Shown in pieces: positions 8,319 to 17,491 of a stretch of DNA of 34,245 bases. Each line of letters opens with the position of its first letter. Position 1 is the first letter of the stretch. Position numbers and translations under genes: made by a program. This DNA is from Sarcodiotheca gaudichaudii (Eukaryota > Rhodophyta > Florideophyceae > Gigartinales > Solieriaceae): positions 1 to 34,245 of the forward strand of contig JAUKVZ010000014.1 of assembly GCA_032355985.1 (NCBI GenBank), given 5' to 3'. A model generated the notes under the pieces. The model saw only the letters and a list, made by a program, of their open reading frames with translations. It had not been told where the DNA came from and did no database searches.

Positions 8319-8391
8319 GGGCTCATCGTCTAAGGGATTAGGACAGGGACCTTCTAAGTCTCTAATGTAGGTTCGAATCCTACTGAGCCTG
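8319..8391 (+). tRNA. trnR(ucu): tRNA-Arg (UCU)
   Basis: A 73-base cloverleaf. The acceptor GGGCTCA pairs with TGAGCCT with a G-T end pair, and the discriminator is G. The anticodon loop CTTCTAA gives UCU. The tRNA's last base directly abuts the chlI stop codon on the other strand at 8392. Confidence 0.96.
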
Positions 8392-9450
8392 TTATAAACT
8401 ATTTAAATCAAAAACTGATTCAACTACTTGACTAACTTTTAAACCAGAATCAATGCTTTCTAAGGGGTCTTTTCTCAATCTATGTCTTAAGCATAATGTA
8501 ATTACTTCTTTAATATCACTTATATCAACTTGGGCTTTATTTTTATAAGCTGCAAAAGCTTTTGCAGCTCTATTTGTAACAATATCGCCACGTAAACCGT
8601 CAACATCTAATTTACCACAAACTTCAGAAATTTTAACTCTTAAATCATAATCAATCGTTATCTCTGATAATTTTTTCTGTGCCTTAATAATACAACTTTT
8701 AAGCTCTATTTGTTGTTGCTGAAATTCTTTTAAGCAACTATATGGACTTTTATCAAATTTACTCCTCTGTTCAACAATTTTAACTCTTAAAGATGGGTCT
8801 TTAACTGTTCTAATCTCAGCATGCATACCAAATCTATCTAACAACTGAGGTCTTAACTCTCCTTCTTCAGGATTACCTGATCCTACCAAAACAAATCTAG
8901 CTGGATGACGAATAGAAATTCCTTCACGCTCTACCGTATTCCATCCAGATGCTGCTGAGTCCAATAATATATCAACTAAATGATCGTCTAACAAATTAAC
9001 TTCATCAACATACAAGATACCCCTATTTGCTTTAGCTAATAGGCCAGGCTCAAATGTCTTTACACCTTCAGTTAATGCTTTCTCGATATCAATCGTACCA
9101 CACACTCTATCTTCTGTTGCACCTAATGGTAAGTCAATCATTGGTACCTTTATAAAAGTAGTTTGTATAGTCTTTCCTTCTTCTGTCTTTTGCTTCACTG
9201 TATCAGACATAAGTTCAGAATTTGAGACATGTGAATTAAACACATCATCTTGAACTACTTCTATTTCAGGTAATAAATCAGCTATAGCTCTAATAGTAGT
9301 AGATTTACCCGTGCCACGATCGCCCATAATCATAACTCCACCTATTTGAGGATCAATTACATTTAAAATTAATGCTAATTTCATTTCTTCCTGACCAACA
9401 ATAGCGCAGAAAGGAAATACTGGACGAATCATATCTTTTGCAATACTCAC
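8392..9450 (-). CDS. chlI: Magnesium chelatase ATPase subunit I
   Basis: ChlI is the AAA+ ATPase that works with ChlD and ChlH to insert Mg2+ into protoporphyrin IX, the first step specific to chlorophyll. Walker A GDRGTGKS is at residues 43-50, Walker B is in GILYVDEVNLLDD, and the sensor region reads FVLVGSGNPEEGELRPQLLDRFG. At 352 residues it is full length. The GUN4 homologue ycf53, which stimulates this enzyme, is also in the window. The stop codon touches the end of trnR on the opposite strand. Confidence 0.97.
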   Translation of the reverse strand: MSIAKDMIRPVFPFCAIVGQEEMKLALILNVIDPQIGGVMIMGDRGTGKSTTIRAIADLLPEIEVVQDDVFNSHVSNSELMSDTVKQKTEEGKTIQTTFIKVPMIDLPLGATEDRVCGTIDIEKALTEGVKTFEPGLLAKANRGILYVDEVNLLDDHLVDILLDSAASGWNTVEREGISIRHPARFVLVGSGNPEEGELRPQLLDRFGMHAEIRTVKDPSLRVKIVEQRSKFDKSPYSCLKEFQQQQIELKSCIIKAQKKLSEITIDYDLRVKISEVCGKLDVDGLRGDIVTNRAAKAFAAYKNKAQVDISDIKEVITLCLRHRLRKDPLESIDSGLKVSQVVESVFDLNSL

Positions 9451-9737
9451 AATAATAAGCCTATTTTTTTTGGTATTTCAATTATTAAATATAATTAGAA
9501 TATATATAGTACATATATAACTAAAAAGCATACATCTTTAAATAAATATTGTAGTAATTAATAGTAGTATAAAAATTACACTAAAAACATATAAAAAACC
9601 ACAAAAATAATTTTTTATCATCTTATATAGGTACAAAAGAAAGATATAACTATTTTAAATTATTAAGTAAGTTACACCTCAAAAATTTGTTTTATATTTA
9701 AGACTAAATTCAGCATCTAACCAAATACATTATAAAA

Positions 9738-9830
9738 TTACTGATATAAATCTGTACCAAGTCGTATTGCTAAAACAGCAGAAACCAATGCAAACAGTAA
9801 AGCAACAAAAATTTCACTATCACTAATCAT
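9738..9830 (-). CDS. psaM: Photosystem I subunit M (PsaM)
   Basis: A 30-residue single-span protein, reading [20 protein letters not shown] and ending [10 protein letters not shown]. PsaM is a small PSI core subunit found in cyanobacteria and in red and some other plastids. An AAGGAG ribosome-binding site ends four bases before the ATG, and a strong promoter lies upstream. It sits between chlI and ycf46 with 256-287 base spacers, so it is likely its own transcription unit. Confidence 0.95.
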   Translation of the reverse strand: MISDSEIFVALLFALVSAVLAIRLGTDLYQ

Positions 9831-9865
9831 GATACTCCTTAATTGATAATAATAATATGGTTTAT

Positions 9866-9894
9866 ATTATATATAATTGACATTACATATACAA
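9866..9894 (-). promoter_or_regulatory. sigma70-type promoter of psaM
   Basis: On the minus strand TTGTAT (-35, 9889-9894), a 17-base spacer and a perfect TATAAT (-10, 9866-9871). Transcription would start near 9859, giving a leader of about 29 bases that carries AAGGAG ahead of the psaM ATG. Confidence 0.62.
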
Positions 9895-10086
9895 TGAAGA
9901 ATTCAACTGGATAACTTATTGAAGAAAACTAATAGAAGGTCATTGATAGTTACGAATTATTTTATTAGTTTTGCTATTAGAATAAAATCATAAACCATAT
10001 TTTCTCGATGCTTAAAATTACTGTAAATATTGGTAGTAAGAAATATCTCATGAGTCAAAATAATAGAAACTTCTAAAATCTATTTA

Positions 10087-11553
10087 TTAAGAAGCTAATC
10101 TGACTTTACCCAGTATTGCCCACTCTTGTAGAGAAGAGATCGTAGAACTATCAGTAAAAGCTAACGGTACGAACTCTTTAACTACATTAGCAATGTCAGA
10201 TGTATTAACATCTCTCTTTTCATAAAAAGCATCATGCATAGCCTCAATTATAGATTGCCTTATTTCAGCACCTGAAAAGTTTTCTGTCAGCTGACTTAAG
10301 TAATAAATATCATACGTCTTCCAAGTTAAAGGTCGCAATTTCATTAAATGTATTTGAAATATTTTTGTTCTTTCTACAAACTTAGGTAAGTCTAAAAAAA
10401 AAATTTCATCAAAACGACCTTTTCTCAGTAATTCGGGAGGAAGAGACAGTACATTATTTGCTGTGGCAACAACAAAAACTTGAGTCTTTTTTTCTGATAG
10501 CCATATTAAAAAAGAATTAAGGACTCTACTAGTTGTTCCACTATCTCCATTCAAATTATTACGATTGAAAGCTTTATCAATTTCATCTATCCATAAAACA
10601 CAAGGAGAAGAGTTCTCTGAAATTTGTATCATACTTCTCATTTTTCTTTCAGACTCACCTACAATGCCACCAAAAATTCTTCCCACATCTAGTCTTAACA
10701 ATGGCATGTTCCACTGTTTTGAGATTGCTTTAGCACTTAAAGATTTACCTGTTCCTTGAATACCAACTAGAAGAATACCTCGTGGAGATGGTATTCCGTA
10801 ACTTTGAGCTTGTAGGGAAAATGAATTCGATCTTTTCTTTAACCATTGCTTCAAATAAAACAAACCTCCAATATCTTCTAGTGTTGTATTGACCGGATAG
10901 AAGTCTAATATATCAGTCTGACGAATAATTTGCTGTTTTTCTTTTGCAATAAAATTAAAAACATCTATACTCGATACTTGACATAAGATTAACTTAGCAA
11001 TAGACTTTCTAATTATCTCTATAGACATTCCTTTATAGGCAAAAGATAAATCATTTAAATCAAGACCTATGTCTAGTGATACTATAGAAAATAGACGCTT
11101 CAGCTCAACAACAATTTCTTCTAAACTAGGCAATGGAAAGTCTAAAACTACAACAAGATTATTTAACAATTGAGGAATTTGTATATCTGGTGCAACTATA
11201 ACAATGTGTGAATTAGACTTTTTGAATTGTTGAGCAAGATTTTTCAGTTTGCGTACAATACTAAGATCATTAATAAATAAATGAAAATCTTTTAGGATAA
11301 AGATATTCGAAGTAGCTGAGTTTAAGCTCTCGATGAATTCTAATGCTGCCAAAGGATTTTTTTGAGCTTGCCCTTTACAATTAGGGTTTTGATAATAACC
11401 ATCAATAAAATTCCATGAGTAAATATTATTAATAGATTCACTTATGGCAATTTGATTGATTGTATATTCAATTCTTTCTTCTTCACTAGTAATAATACAT
11501 ATCAATAAATGACGTGATGATAGTAAAATTCTGAACTGATCTTTAAAGCACAT
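10087..11553 (-). CDS. ycf46: AAA+ ATPase Ycf46
   Basis: A 488-residue AAA+ protein. The N-terminal half (about 1-220) is a degenerate, nucleotide-binding-like region without a Walker A. The C-terminal half carries Walker A GIQGTGKS (264-271), Walker B VLWIDEID (319-326), the sensor 1 strand VFVVATANN and an LRKGRFDE arginine-finger region. It resembles FtsH/Cdc48-type AAA modules but has no protease domain. Its exact role is not settled; the cyanobacterial homologue has been linked to photosynthesis and inorganic carbon use. The gene stands between psaM and rpl34 on the same strand. Confidence 0.94.
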   Translation of the reverse strand: MCFKDQFRILLSSRHLLICIITSEEERIEYTINQIAISESINNIYSWNFIDGYYQNPNCKGQAQKNPLAALEFIESLNSATSNIFILKDFHLFINDLSIVRKLKNLAQQFKKSNSHIVIVAPDIQIPQLLNNLVVVLDFPLPSLEEIVVELKRLFSIVSLDIGLDLNDLSFAYKGMSIEIIRKSIAKLILCQVSSIDVFNFIAKEKQQIIRQTDILDFYPVNTTLEDIGGLFYLKQWLKKRSNSFSLQAQSYGIPSPRGILLVGIQGTGKSLSAKAISKQWNMPLLRLDVGRIFGGIVGESERKMRSMIQISENSSPCVLWIDEIDKAFNRNNLNGDSGTTSRVLNSFLIWLSEKKTQVFVVATANNVLSLPPELLRKGRFDEIFFLDLPKFVERTKIFQIHLMKLRPLTWKTYDIYYLSQLTENFSGAEIRQSIIEAMHDAFYEKRDVNTSDIANVVKEFVPLAFTDSSTISSLQEWAILGKVRLAS

Positions 11554-11610
11554 AAGTGATTTGTAAATACATGTATTAGTTTTAATAAAGAAACTGATAT
11601 TGCAATGTCA

Positions 11611-11748
11611 TTATAGACTAATCTTTTTTCTCCCTTTTTTTCGGCGTAGCTTTATAATTTTCTTTCCACTTACTATTTTCATACGTGCTCGGAAACCTGA
11701 CTTAGCTATTTTTTTACGGTTAGTCCCTTGTAAAGTACTTTTAGTCAT
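11611..11748 (-). CDS. rpl34: 50S ribosomal protein L34
   Basis: A 45-residue, very basic protein beginning [19 protein letters not shown] with the L34 pattern of a GT/R-K core, FRARM and a lysine/arginine-rich tail. Plastid-encoded rpl34 is typical of red-lineage plastids; in green plants it is nuclear. Divergent from ycf37. Confidence 0.95.
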   Translation of the reverse strand: MTKSTLQGTNRKKIAKSGFRARMKIVSGKKIIKLRRKKGRKKISL

Positions 11749-11884
11749 GATATTAATATTTTATACAAATTAATGGTAAACATATGCTATAATTTTTCAC
11801 TAAATAATTAAAATTTTTCAGCATAATATTTACTTTATAGTTTTAGTTTGTTTATTTAAATCTTATAATTTCTATAATAACACA

Positions 11885-12379
11885 ATGCTCAACTTATATT
11901 TAATATCTTTGACCTGTTTTTTGGTGCTAATATGCAGTTTAATAACGTTTGAATTATATAAAGCAGCTATACAACATATAACGATTTACCGACTTTCAGA
12001 AAATGCAAATAGATCTTTTCAGCAGAACATGGACTTAGTACAAATCTATATAAAACGTAAAGAGTGGATGACTTGCATTAGAATACTAGAGTTGCATCTC
12101 TCAAATAGCACCAATAACTTTGTCGATTACTATACCTATATTGGCCTTTGCTATTTCTACTTAAAAAAGTATAATTTAGCTGAGTATTACTATAATAAAA
12201 CAATAGAACAAAATTCTAAGAACACGTTCGCTTTAAATTGCCTCGCTAATTTGTATGAAGGAACAAAACAAGTAGATAAAGCTATTTCAATACTAAAAGA
12301 GATTCTAAGTATTGATGATAAGTATAGTAAAATAATAATAAAAAGATTAGCGAAAATACATAAGATGAAATCGGGATAG
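11885..12379 (+). CDS. ycf37: Photosystem I assembly protein Ycf37 (TPR protein)
   Basis: Ycf37 helps assemble and stabilise PSI. The 164-residue protein begins with one hydrophobic span (about 4-25) that anchors it in the membrane. It continues with tetratricopeptide repeats at about residues 45-155: the YYTYIGLCYFYLKKYNLAEYYY and ALNCLANLYEGTKQVDKAISIL segments show the TPR helix pairs. Its TAG stop lies inside the 3' end of trnP on the other strand, a 9-base overlap. Confidence 0.92.
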   Translation: MLNLYLISLTCFLVLICSLITFELYKAAIQHITIYRLSENANRSFQQNMDLVQIYIKRKEWMTCIRILELHLSNSTNNFVDYYTYIGLCYFYLKKYNLAEYYYNKTIEQNSKNTFALNCLANLYEGTKQVDKAISILKEILSIDDKYSKIIIKRLAKIHKMKSG

Positions 12380-12444
12380 CAGGATTTGAACCTGCGACAT
12401 CCTGCTCCCAAAGCAGGCGCGCTACCAAACTGCGCTATATCCCG
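12371..12444 (-). tRNA. trnP(ugg): tRNA-Pro (UGG)
   Basis: A 74-base cloverleaf. The acceptor CGGGATA pairs with TATCCCG, with discriminator A. The anticodon loop TTTGGGA gives UGG, and the T arm GCAGGTTCAAATCCTGC is perfect. Its 3' nine bases are shared with the end of ycf37. Confidence 0.97.
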
Positions 12445-12501
12445 TAGACATTAATATAAGTATACACTACTTTTTAAAACTTACCTAGCTAACTAACTGA
12501 A

Positions 12502-13050
12502 TCAACGTGGATACCAAAACATACCTTTAACTCCATCAGGATCTGTCATAAAACCCAAATGACGATAAAAACTAACAACTTGTGGGTCTGCAAATAACGT
12601 AATTGTACTTATGTCAGCACCTCTTAAGTGAAAGATTAATTGATCCATTAAGGCTTTACCAAGTCCTTTTCCCTGAAAATCTGGATGTACAACAACATCC
12701 CAAATCGTAGCATTAAAAACAGTATCGGATGTTGCTCGTGCAAAGCCTATTAACTTACTATCTTCTTCAGTTTTATAAAAAAGACAAATTATCAAAAAAC
12801 TATGATCAATTGCTATTTTAACTTTACGTAATGGACGACGTACCCATCCCACAGCATCACATAGCTGCTCAAGTTCAGATAAATTAATATTCTTATTCAT
12901 ACTCATGTAAATATTGTATAGGTCACCTTCTTTATCTAAATCTTCAATTAATAAAGAATCCTTTAGCATAGCTAAAGTTTTAATGTTATTTGAATCCGAT
13001 GAACAGTTAGCCATATAGGTGTTCTTAAAAAATTTTCTCCAGAAAGCCAT
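12502..13050 (-). CDS. ycf52: GNAT-family N-acetyltransferase Ycf52
   Basis: A GCN5-related acetyltransferase. Motif A reads VVHPDFQGKGLGKALMDQLIFHL, holding the acetyl-CoA pyrophosphate loop, and the C-terminal block is TITLFADPQVVSFYRHLGFM. Land plant chloroplast homologues (NSI/SNAT/GNAT type) acetylate lysines of photosynthetic proteins and N-termini, so a similar stromal role is possible; the substrate here is unknown. The frame is open to 13077, but I prefer the ATG at 13050 (protein MAFWRKFFKN, 182 residues); no clear ribosome-binding site decides it. Confidence 0.9.
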   Translation of the reverse strand: MAFWRKFFKNTYMANCSSDSNNIKTLAMLKDSLLIEDLDKEGDLYNIYMSMNKNINLSELEQLCDAVGWVRRPLRKVKIAIDHSFLIICLFYKTEEDSKLIGFARATSDTVFNATIWDVVVHPDFQGKGLGKALMDQLIFHLRGADISTITLFADPQVVSFYRHLGFMTDPDGVKGMFWYPR

Positions 13051-13261
13051 ATTATTTATATCCATATAATGCAACATTAGTACTATAATAATAGAAAATG
13101 TATTTTTTTACATTTTCAATAAATGTTACTAGATAAACAAAAAAATTAAACTATATATTATTCTTTATCAGTAGATAAAATAATTTATTCATTACTACAC
13201 TCAGTAAGTATCAACTCTTTTGTTATCACATAAACCTTGGCTTTATTACATGAAAAACTAT

Positions 13262-13822
13262 ATGATCAAAAAATTCTTCGCTTCTATTTGTATTATTTGC
13301 TTATGCATATATATTAATCCAGATACTTCAATAGCTGAAGTCGCAGGATTAATACCATGCAAAGAATCTGGAGTGTTTGCCAAAAGATTACAAAATAGCG
13401 TAAAAAAACTTGAAAATCGTCTTTCCAAGTATGATCCATCAACCCCACCAGCATTAGCTCTTCAACAACAAATTAACAGAACTCAAACCAGATTTGATAA
13501 GTATAGTAAATCTGGTATTCTATGCGGGAAAGATGGTTTACCACATTTAATTACAGATGGCAGATGGAATCATGCAGGAGAATTTATATTTCCAGGAATT
13601 CTCTTCATATATATTACTGGGTGGATTGGTTGGGTTGGCAGAGGATACATTCAAGCAGTTTCCAAAACAAATAAACCTACAGAAAAAGAAATTATAATAG
13701 ATGTACCATTAGCTGTAAAATTTTCTGTATCTGGTTTTACATGGCCATTAGCTGCGATACAAGAGTTTACTAGTGGTAAATTGCTTGCTAATGATAATGA
13801 TATAACTGTCTCTCCGCGCTAA
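13262..13822 (+). CDS. psaF: Photosystem I reaction centre subunit III
   Basis: PsaF docks plastocyanin or cytochrome c6 on the lumen side of PSI. The precursor has a signal peptide ending near STSIAE-like DTSIA, followed by the mature start [11 protein letters not shown]. The lysine-rich docking helix ([18 protein letters not shown]) that binds acidic donor proteins is present, as in algae and plants. One transmembrane helix lies near [19 protein letters not shown]. Start choice: ATGs at 13220, 13250 and 13262 are in frame; the last gives the cleanest signal peptide (186 residues), and 13250 is also possible. psaJ follows 27 bases downstream. The likely donor, petJ, is at 18 kb. Confidence 0.95.
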   Translation: MIKKFFASICIICLCIYINPDTSIAEVAGLIPCKESGVFAKRLQNSVKKLENRLSKYDPSTPPALALQQQINRTQTRFDKYSKSGILCGKDGLPHLITDGRWNHAGEFIFPGILFIYITGWIGWVGRGYIQAVSKTNKPTEKEIIIDVPLAVKFSVSGFTWPLAAIQEFTSGKLLANDNDITVSPR

Positions 13823-13849
13823 ACTAAACTTTTACTAGGAATTAATTAT

Positions 13850-13978
13850 ATGAACAACAATTTCATGAAATATTTATCAACAGTACCTGTTGTGAGTGCT
13901 ATTTGGATTACTTTCACTGCTGGTTTTATAATAGAAATTAACCGGTTTTTTCCTGATATATTATTTTTCTCTTTATAA
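13850..13978 (+). CDS. psaJ: Photosystem I subunit IX
   Basis: A 42-residue protein beginning [19 protein letters not shown], with one span, ending in the [10 protein letters not shown] tail typical of PsaJ. It is in the conserved psaF-psaJ order and probably shares the transcript. PsaJ packs against PsaF in PSI. Confidence 0.96.
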   Translation: MNNNFMKYLSTVPVVSAIWITFTAGFIIEINRFFPDILFFSL

Positions 13979-14154
13979 GAGTGAAAACAGTCTACATCAA
14001 AAAAATTTAATATCACTTCAACTAATTATTCGAAATAAAAGTTACAGATTATAAAAAGATAGAGTAACAATGAATCCTATAAGCTTGTTTTTTTTAAAAA
14101 AAATTGTTTTTTTTGCTAACATAAGTTTTATAAACAAACATAACAATTATAAAT

Positions 14155-14643
14155 ATGAGTTTAGTCAGCCAGATTATTGTAAATGCAGATAATGAATTAA
14201 GATATCCTACAATTGGAGAACTACAATCTATACAATACTATGTAGAAACTGGAGAAAAAAGAATTGAAATCAGCTGTGTTTTGAGAGATAAAGAGCAAGA
14301 GATTATTCAAAAAGCAAGCAAAGCTATTTTTCAAGTTCACCCAGAGTATATTGCACCTGGAGGCAACGCAGAAGGTGCACGAAAAAGATCTTTATGCTTA
14401 CGTGACTACGGATGGTATCTTAGACTGATTACCTATAGTTTATTAGCTGGAAACAAAGAATCAATTGAGAAGATAGGCTTAATTGGAGTAAGAGAAATGT
14501 ATAACTCTTTAGGAGTACCTATACTGGGTATGATAGATGCCATTGTTTGCCTACAACAAGCATCATTTGATATTTTAGAAGAAGAAGAAATAAAAATGGT
14601 TGGTCCTTACTTTAGTTTTATTATACAAGGTATGTCACAATAG
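14155..14643 (+). CDS. apcD: Allophycocyanin gamma/alpha-B subunit ApcD
   Basis: ApcD is a terminal emitter of the phycobilisome core that passes energy to the photosystems, especially PSI. The 162-residue globin-like protein has the bilin-binding C81 in the RKRSLCLRDYGWYLRL motif and begins MSLVSQIIVNADNELRYPT, close to cyanobacterial ApcD and distinct from ApcA and ApcF. Its presence shows that the organism has phycobilisomes. Confidence 0.95.
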   Translation: MSLVSQIIVNADNELRYPTIGELQSIQYYVETGEKRIEISCVLRDKEQEIIQKASKAIFQVHPEYIAPGGNAEGARKRSLCLRDYGWYLRLITYSLLAGNKESIEKIGLIGVREMYNSLGVPILGMIDAIVCLQQASFDILEEEEIKMVGPYFSFIIQGMSQ

Positions 14644-14663
14644 GTATTTTTCCATCTAATTAG

Positions 14664-14692
14664 TTGCTTGGAAACAAATGAAGTGATATAAT
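14664..14692 (+). promoter_or_regulatory. Extended -10 promoter of the SRP RNA gene
   Basis: TTGCTT (14664-14669), a 17-base spacer and a perfect TATAAT (14687-14692) preceded by TG one base upstream (TGATATAAT, an extended -10). The start of transcription would be near 14700, exactly where the SRP RNA begins. Confidence 0.65.
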
Positions 14693-14699
14693 CATTTTA

Positions 14700-14793
14700 T
14701 GCTCGGATAATTACAAATGTAATAGCTAAAATTTGTCAGGACTGGAAGGTAGCAGCAATTAGGCTAAATTACAAAGGTATATTTTCCGGGTTT
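14700..14793 (+). ncRNA. ffs: Plastid signal recognition particle RNA (SRP/4.5S-type scRNA)
   Basis: The hallmark GTCAGGACTGGAAGGTAGCA (14735-14754) matches the conserved Ffh-binding domain of bacterial SRP RNA: a GGAA tetraloop on a short stem with the asymmetric internal loop AGCAGC. The flanks pair: TGTAATAGC with GGCTAAATTACA around the core, and CTCGGA (14702-14707) with TCCGGG (14785-14790) at the base. A T-rich run follows and may end transcription. It would work with the plastid SRP54 in co-translational targeting. The ends are approximate. Confidence 0.88.
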
Positions 14794-14971
14794 TATTATT
14801 TTTATTAACAATTATAAATAACTTATAGTAAAATAAATTATTGGCTGAAATTTATATACTATTATCTGAATAATCTTGCATATGATGAAAAGTTGTTAAT
14901 ACAAAGCATTTATTTTTCATATTTAATGAATAATATTAATTTTTATAATTGAACTGATTTTTGAAAGTAAT

Positions 14972-15985
14972 ATGATATCATCAATTCTGCAAGGAGCTCA
15001 TATTCTTGCAACAGGCTCTGCCGTTCCAGATCTATGTATAGATAACAATAAACTAAGCCAAATAGTTGAAACATCTGATGAATGGATAATAAGTCGTACA
15101 GGAATTAAAGAAAGACGTATACTGACTGGCGCAGATAAATCTCTCATAGACCTTGCTTCATTAGCATCTATAAGAGCACTAAATAAAGTATCTATGGATC
15201 CCTTAGAAATTGACCTTATTATATTAGCCACTTCAAGTCCAAATGACCTCTTCGGAAGTGCAAGTCAATTACAAGCAAAAATTGGTGCTAGAAAAGCTGT
15301 TGCATTTGACTTAACAGCTGCATGCTCTGGCTTTGTTCTAGGACTTGTAACAGCAACACAATTTATACAAAATGGAAGTTATAGAAATATATTAATTGTT
15401 GGGGCAGATATATTGTCTAAGTGGGTGGACTGGTCAGATAGAAGTACATGTATTCTATTTGGTGATGCTGCAGGAGCAGCAATCCTACAAGTTTGTCCAA
15501 GAGAAGATAATGGTATTTTAGGTTTTCACCTTAATACTGATGGACAAAAGTATCATCAATTATGTATACCATACAAAAAAGAACGTGAAGTACATTATAA
15601 CAAAGACTTAAAAATCTCTGAAGGAAATTTTAAGAAAATTCAGATGGATGGAAAAGAAGTATATAAATTTGCTATATCTCAAGTCCCCTTAAGTATAATA
15701 GAATGTCTAAAATCGCTAGAAATATCCATTGATGATATCGATTGGTTGCTTTTACATCAAGCAAATACAAGAATACTTCATGCTGTTGCTCATAAATTAT
15801 CAATTAACTCTAAAAAAATCATTTCAAATTTGAGTAAATATGGAAATACATCTGCTGCCTCTATACCATTAGCATTAGACGAAGCATTAAATAATAATAC
15901 AATAACTAGTAATGACAAAATTGTAATTTCAGGATTTGGAGCTGGACTAACATGGGCAACAGTAGTAATTCAATGGAAGTCTTAA
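14972..15985 (+). CDS. fabH: 3-oxoacyl-[acyl-carrier-protein] synthase III
   Basis: FabH (KAS III) condenses acetyl-CoA with malonyl-ACP to begin fatty acid synthesis. The catalytic triad is complete: C118 in [11 protein letters not shown]262 in [10 protein letters not shown] and N292 in YGNTSAAS. The 337 residues match the family. accD, which supplies malonyl-CoA as part of acetyl-CoA carboxylase, is downstream on the same strand with psbX in between. Retained in many red algal plastids and nuclear in plants. Confidence 0.97.
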   Translation: MISSILQGAHILATGSAVPDLCIDNNKLSQIVETSDEWIISRTGIKERRILTGADKSLIDLASLASIRALNKVSMDPLEIDLIILATSSPNDLFGSASQLQAKIGARKAVAFDLTAACSGFVLGLVTATQFIQNGSYRNILIVGADILSKWVDWSDRSTCILFGDAAGAAILQVCPREDNGILGFHLNTDGQKYHQLCIPYKKEREVHYNKDLKISEGNFKKIQMDGKEVYKFAISQVPLSIIECLKSLEISIDDIDWLLLHQANTRILHAVAHKLSINSKKIISNLSKYGNTSAASIPLALDEALNNNTITSNDKIVISGFGAGLTWATVVIQWKS

Positions 15986-16148
15986 TTATTAACAAAAAAA
16001 AAGAAATATTAATATAATATATATTAAAACTAGAACATTAAAAATAGTTACGTACAATTTAATGAGCAAAAATAATATTTTATTATTAACTTGTAAGCTG
16101 CAGAATTTATTTTGATTATTTTGGATTACAATACAAGGGCAATTAACC

Positions 16149-16268
16149 ATGACTTCATCATTATCAAGCTTTTTAAATAGTTTAATTTTAGGTGCCTTAA
16201 TAGTAGTAATACCTATTACTTTAGCGCTACTATTTGTTAGTCAAAAGGACAAAACATTAAGAAATTAA
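16149..16268 (+). CDS. psbX: Photosystem II protein X
   Basis: A 39-residue single-span protein beginning [20 protein letters not shown] and ending SQKDKTLRN. It matches PsbX, which lies near cytochrome b559 and affects plastoquinone exchange. It sits between fabH and accD on the same strand. Confidence 0.94.
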   Translation: MTSSLSSFLNSLILGALIVVIPITLALLFVSQKDKTLRN

Positions 16269-16414
16269 TTTTATACACAAACGAAAATTGCACTTTAGAT
16301 TAATTACATTAAATAAAAGGAATAGTATCCGGAGTATCTACACATAAACTCCTTTAATCAATACAGTAGCTACAAAAATTAATTTATAATAAAAAATTAG
16401 ATTCTGAATACAGT

Positions 16415-17290
16415 ATGTCTTTATCTGAATGGCTAGTGACTAAGCGTAATACACGACTAAAAAATAGTTTAAAAGTAACACCTATCAGTATTCCTGATGG
16501 CTTATGGATAAAATGTGATACATGTGGCCTGCTTATGTATTATAAAACATTAAATAGAAATACAAAAGTTTGCCCACAATGTAATCATCATTTTCCAACA
16601 TCCAGTCATGATAGAATAAAGCACCTGATCGATACAGGCAGCTGGCAACCGTTAGATGATAATATGGCATCTGCAGATCCACTTGGTTTTCAAGATAAGA
16701 AAATGTATGATAATAGACTACAAGAAATGGAAATTAAGACTGGATTAACAGATGCAGTACAGACAGGAATATGTACACTTGAAGAAATACCTATTGCATT
16801 TGGCGTTATGGATTTCAGATTCATGGGTGGAAGCATGGGCTCGGTTGTAGGAGAGAAACTAACTAGATTAATAGAAACAGCAACTAAATTCAGACTTCCT
16901 GTAATAATTTTATGTGCGTCCGGCGGAGCACGAATGCAAGAAGGAATGCTTAGCCTAATGCAAATGGCTAAAGTTTCCTCTGCATTATACAGACATCAAC
17001 AAAAAAAACTATTATATCTATCTATACTGACATCCCCCACAACTGGGGGTGTTACTGCTAGTTTTGCTATGCTAGGCGATCTCATAATAGCGGAACCAAA
17101 GGCACTAATTGCATTTGCAGGGAGAAGAGTAATTGAACAGACAATAAGAGAAGATTTACCAGATAGGTTCCAAACTGCTGAATACTTATTTGAACATGGT
17201 TTCATTGATTTGATTATTTCAAGAACACAATTAAAGCAACAACTAAAAACAATCCTATCTTTTTATCACCATCCTAACAAAAAGGAGTAA
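16415..17290 (+). CDS. accD: Acetyl-CoA carboxylase carboxyltransferase beta subunit
   Basis: AccD pairs with AccA to transfer the carboxyl group from carboxybiotin to acetyl-CoA, making malonyl-CoA. The N-terminal zinc finger has C34, C37, C53 and C56, and the carboxyltransferase core shows [17 protein letters not shown], the oxyanion-hole glycines in [11 protein letters not shown], and [16 protein letters not shown]. At 291 residues it is compact and bacterial-like, without the long N-terminal extension of land plants. Confidence 0.97.
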   Translation: MSLSEWLVTKRNTRLKNSLKVTPISIPDGLWIKCDTCGLLMYYKTLNRNTKVCPQCNHHFPTSSHDRIKHLIDTGSWQPLDDNMASADPLGFQDKKMYDNRLQEMEIKTGLTDAVQTGICTLEEIPIAFGVMDFRFMGGSMGSVVGEKLTRLIETATKFRLPVIILCASGGARMQEGMLSLMQMAKVSSALYRHQQKKLLYLSILTSPTTGGVTASFAMLGDLIIAEPKALIAFAGRRVIEQTIREDLPDRFQTAEYLFEHGFIDLIISRTQLKQQLKTILSFYHHPNKKE

Positions 17291-17491
17291 ATTTTATATC
17301 GTAATACATTAAAAAAATTTGAATAAAGATATTTAGAGAAAAAAGTAATAATAATATAACAATAGAGTAATCTATCTAAATTACTATAGAAAACTTAATT
17401 ATACGTTATCTATTTTTTTCATAAAATAGCAAAACAATAGTTTTTTGCATTTTTATTATTAACATCAACAAACACCATATTAGAGGTAACT

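Noticed and set aside
9451-9737. Possible gene between psaM and chlI
   Set aside because: A 287-base AT-rich spacer with no open frame of note and no tRNA fold; it probably holds the chlI promoter and the psaM 3' end.
14793-14971. Search for a gene between the SRP RNA and fabH
   Set aside because: Only AT-rich DNA with many stops; no start, motif or fold seen.
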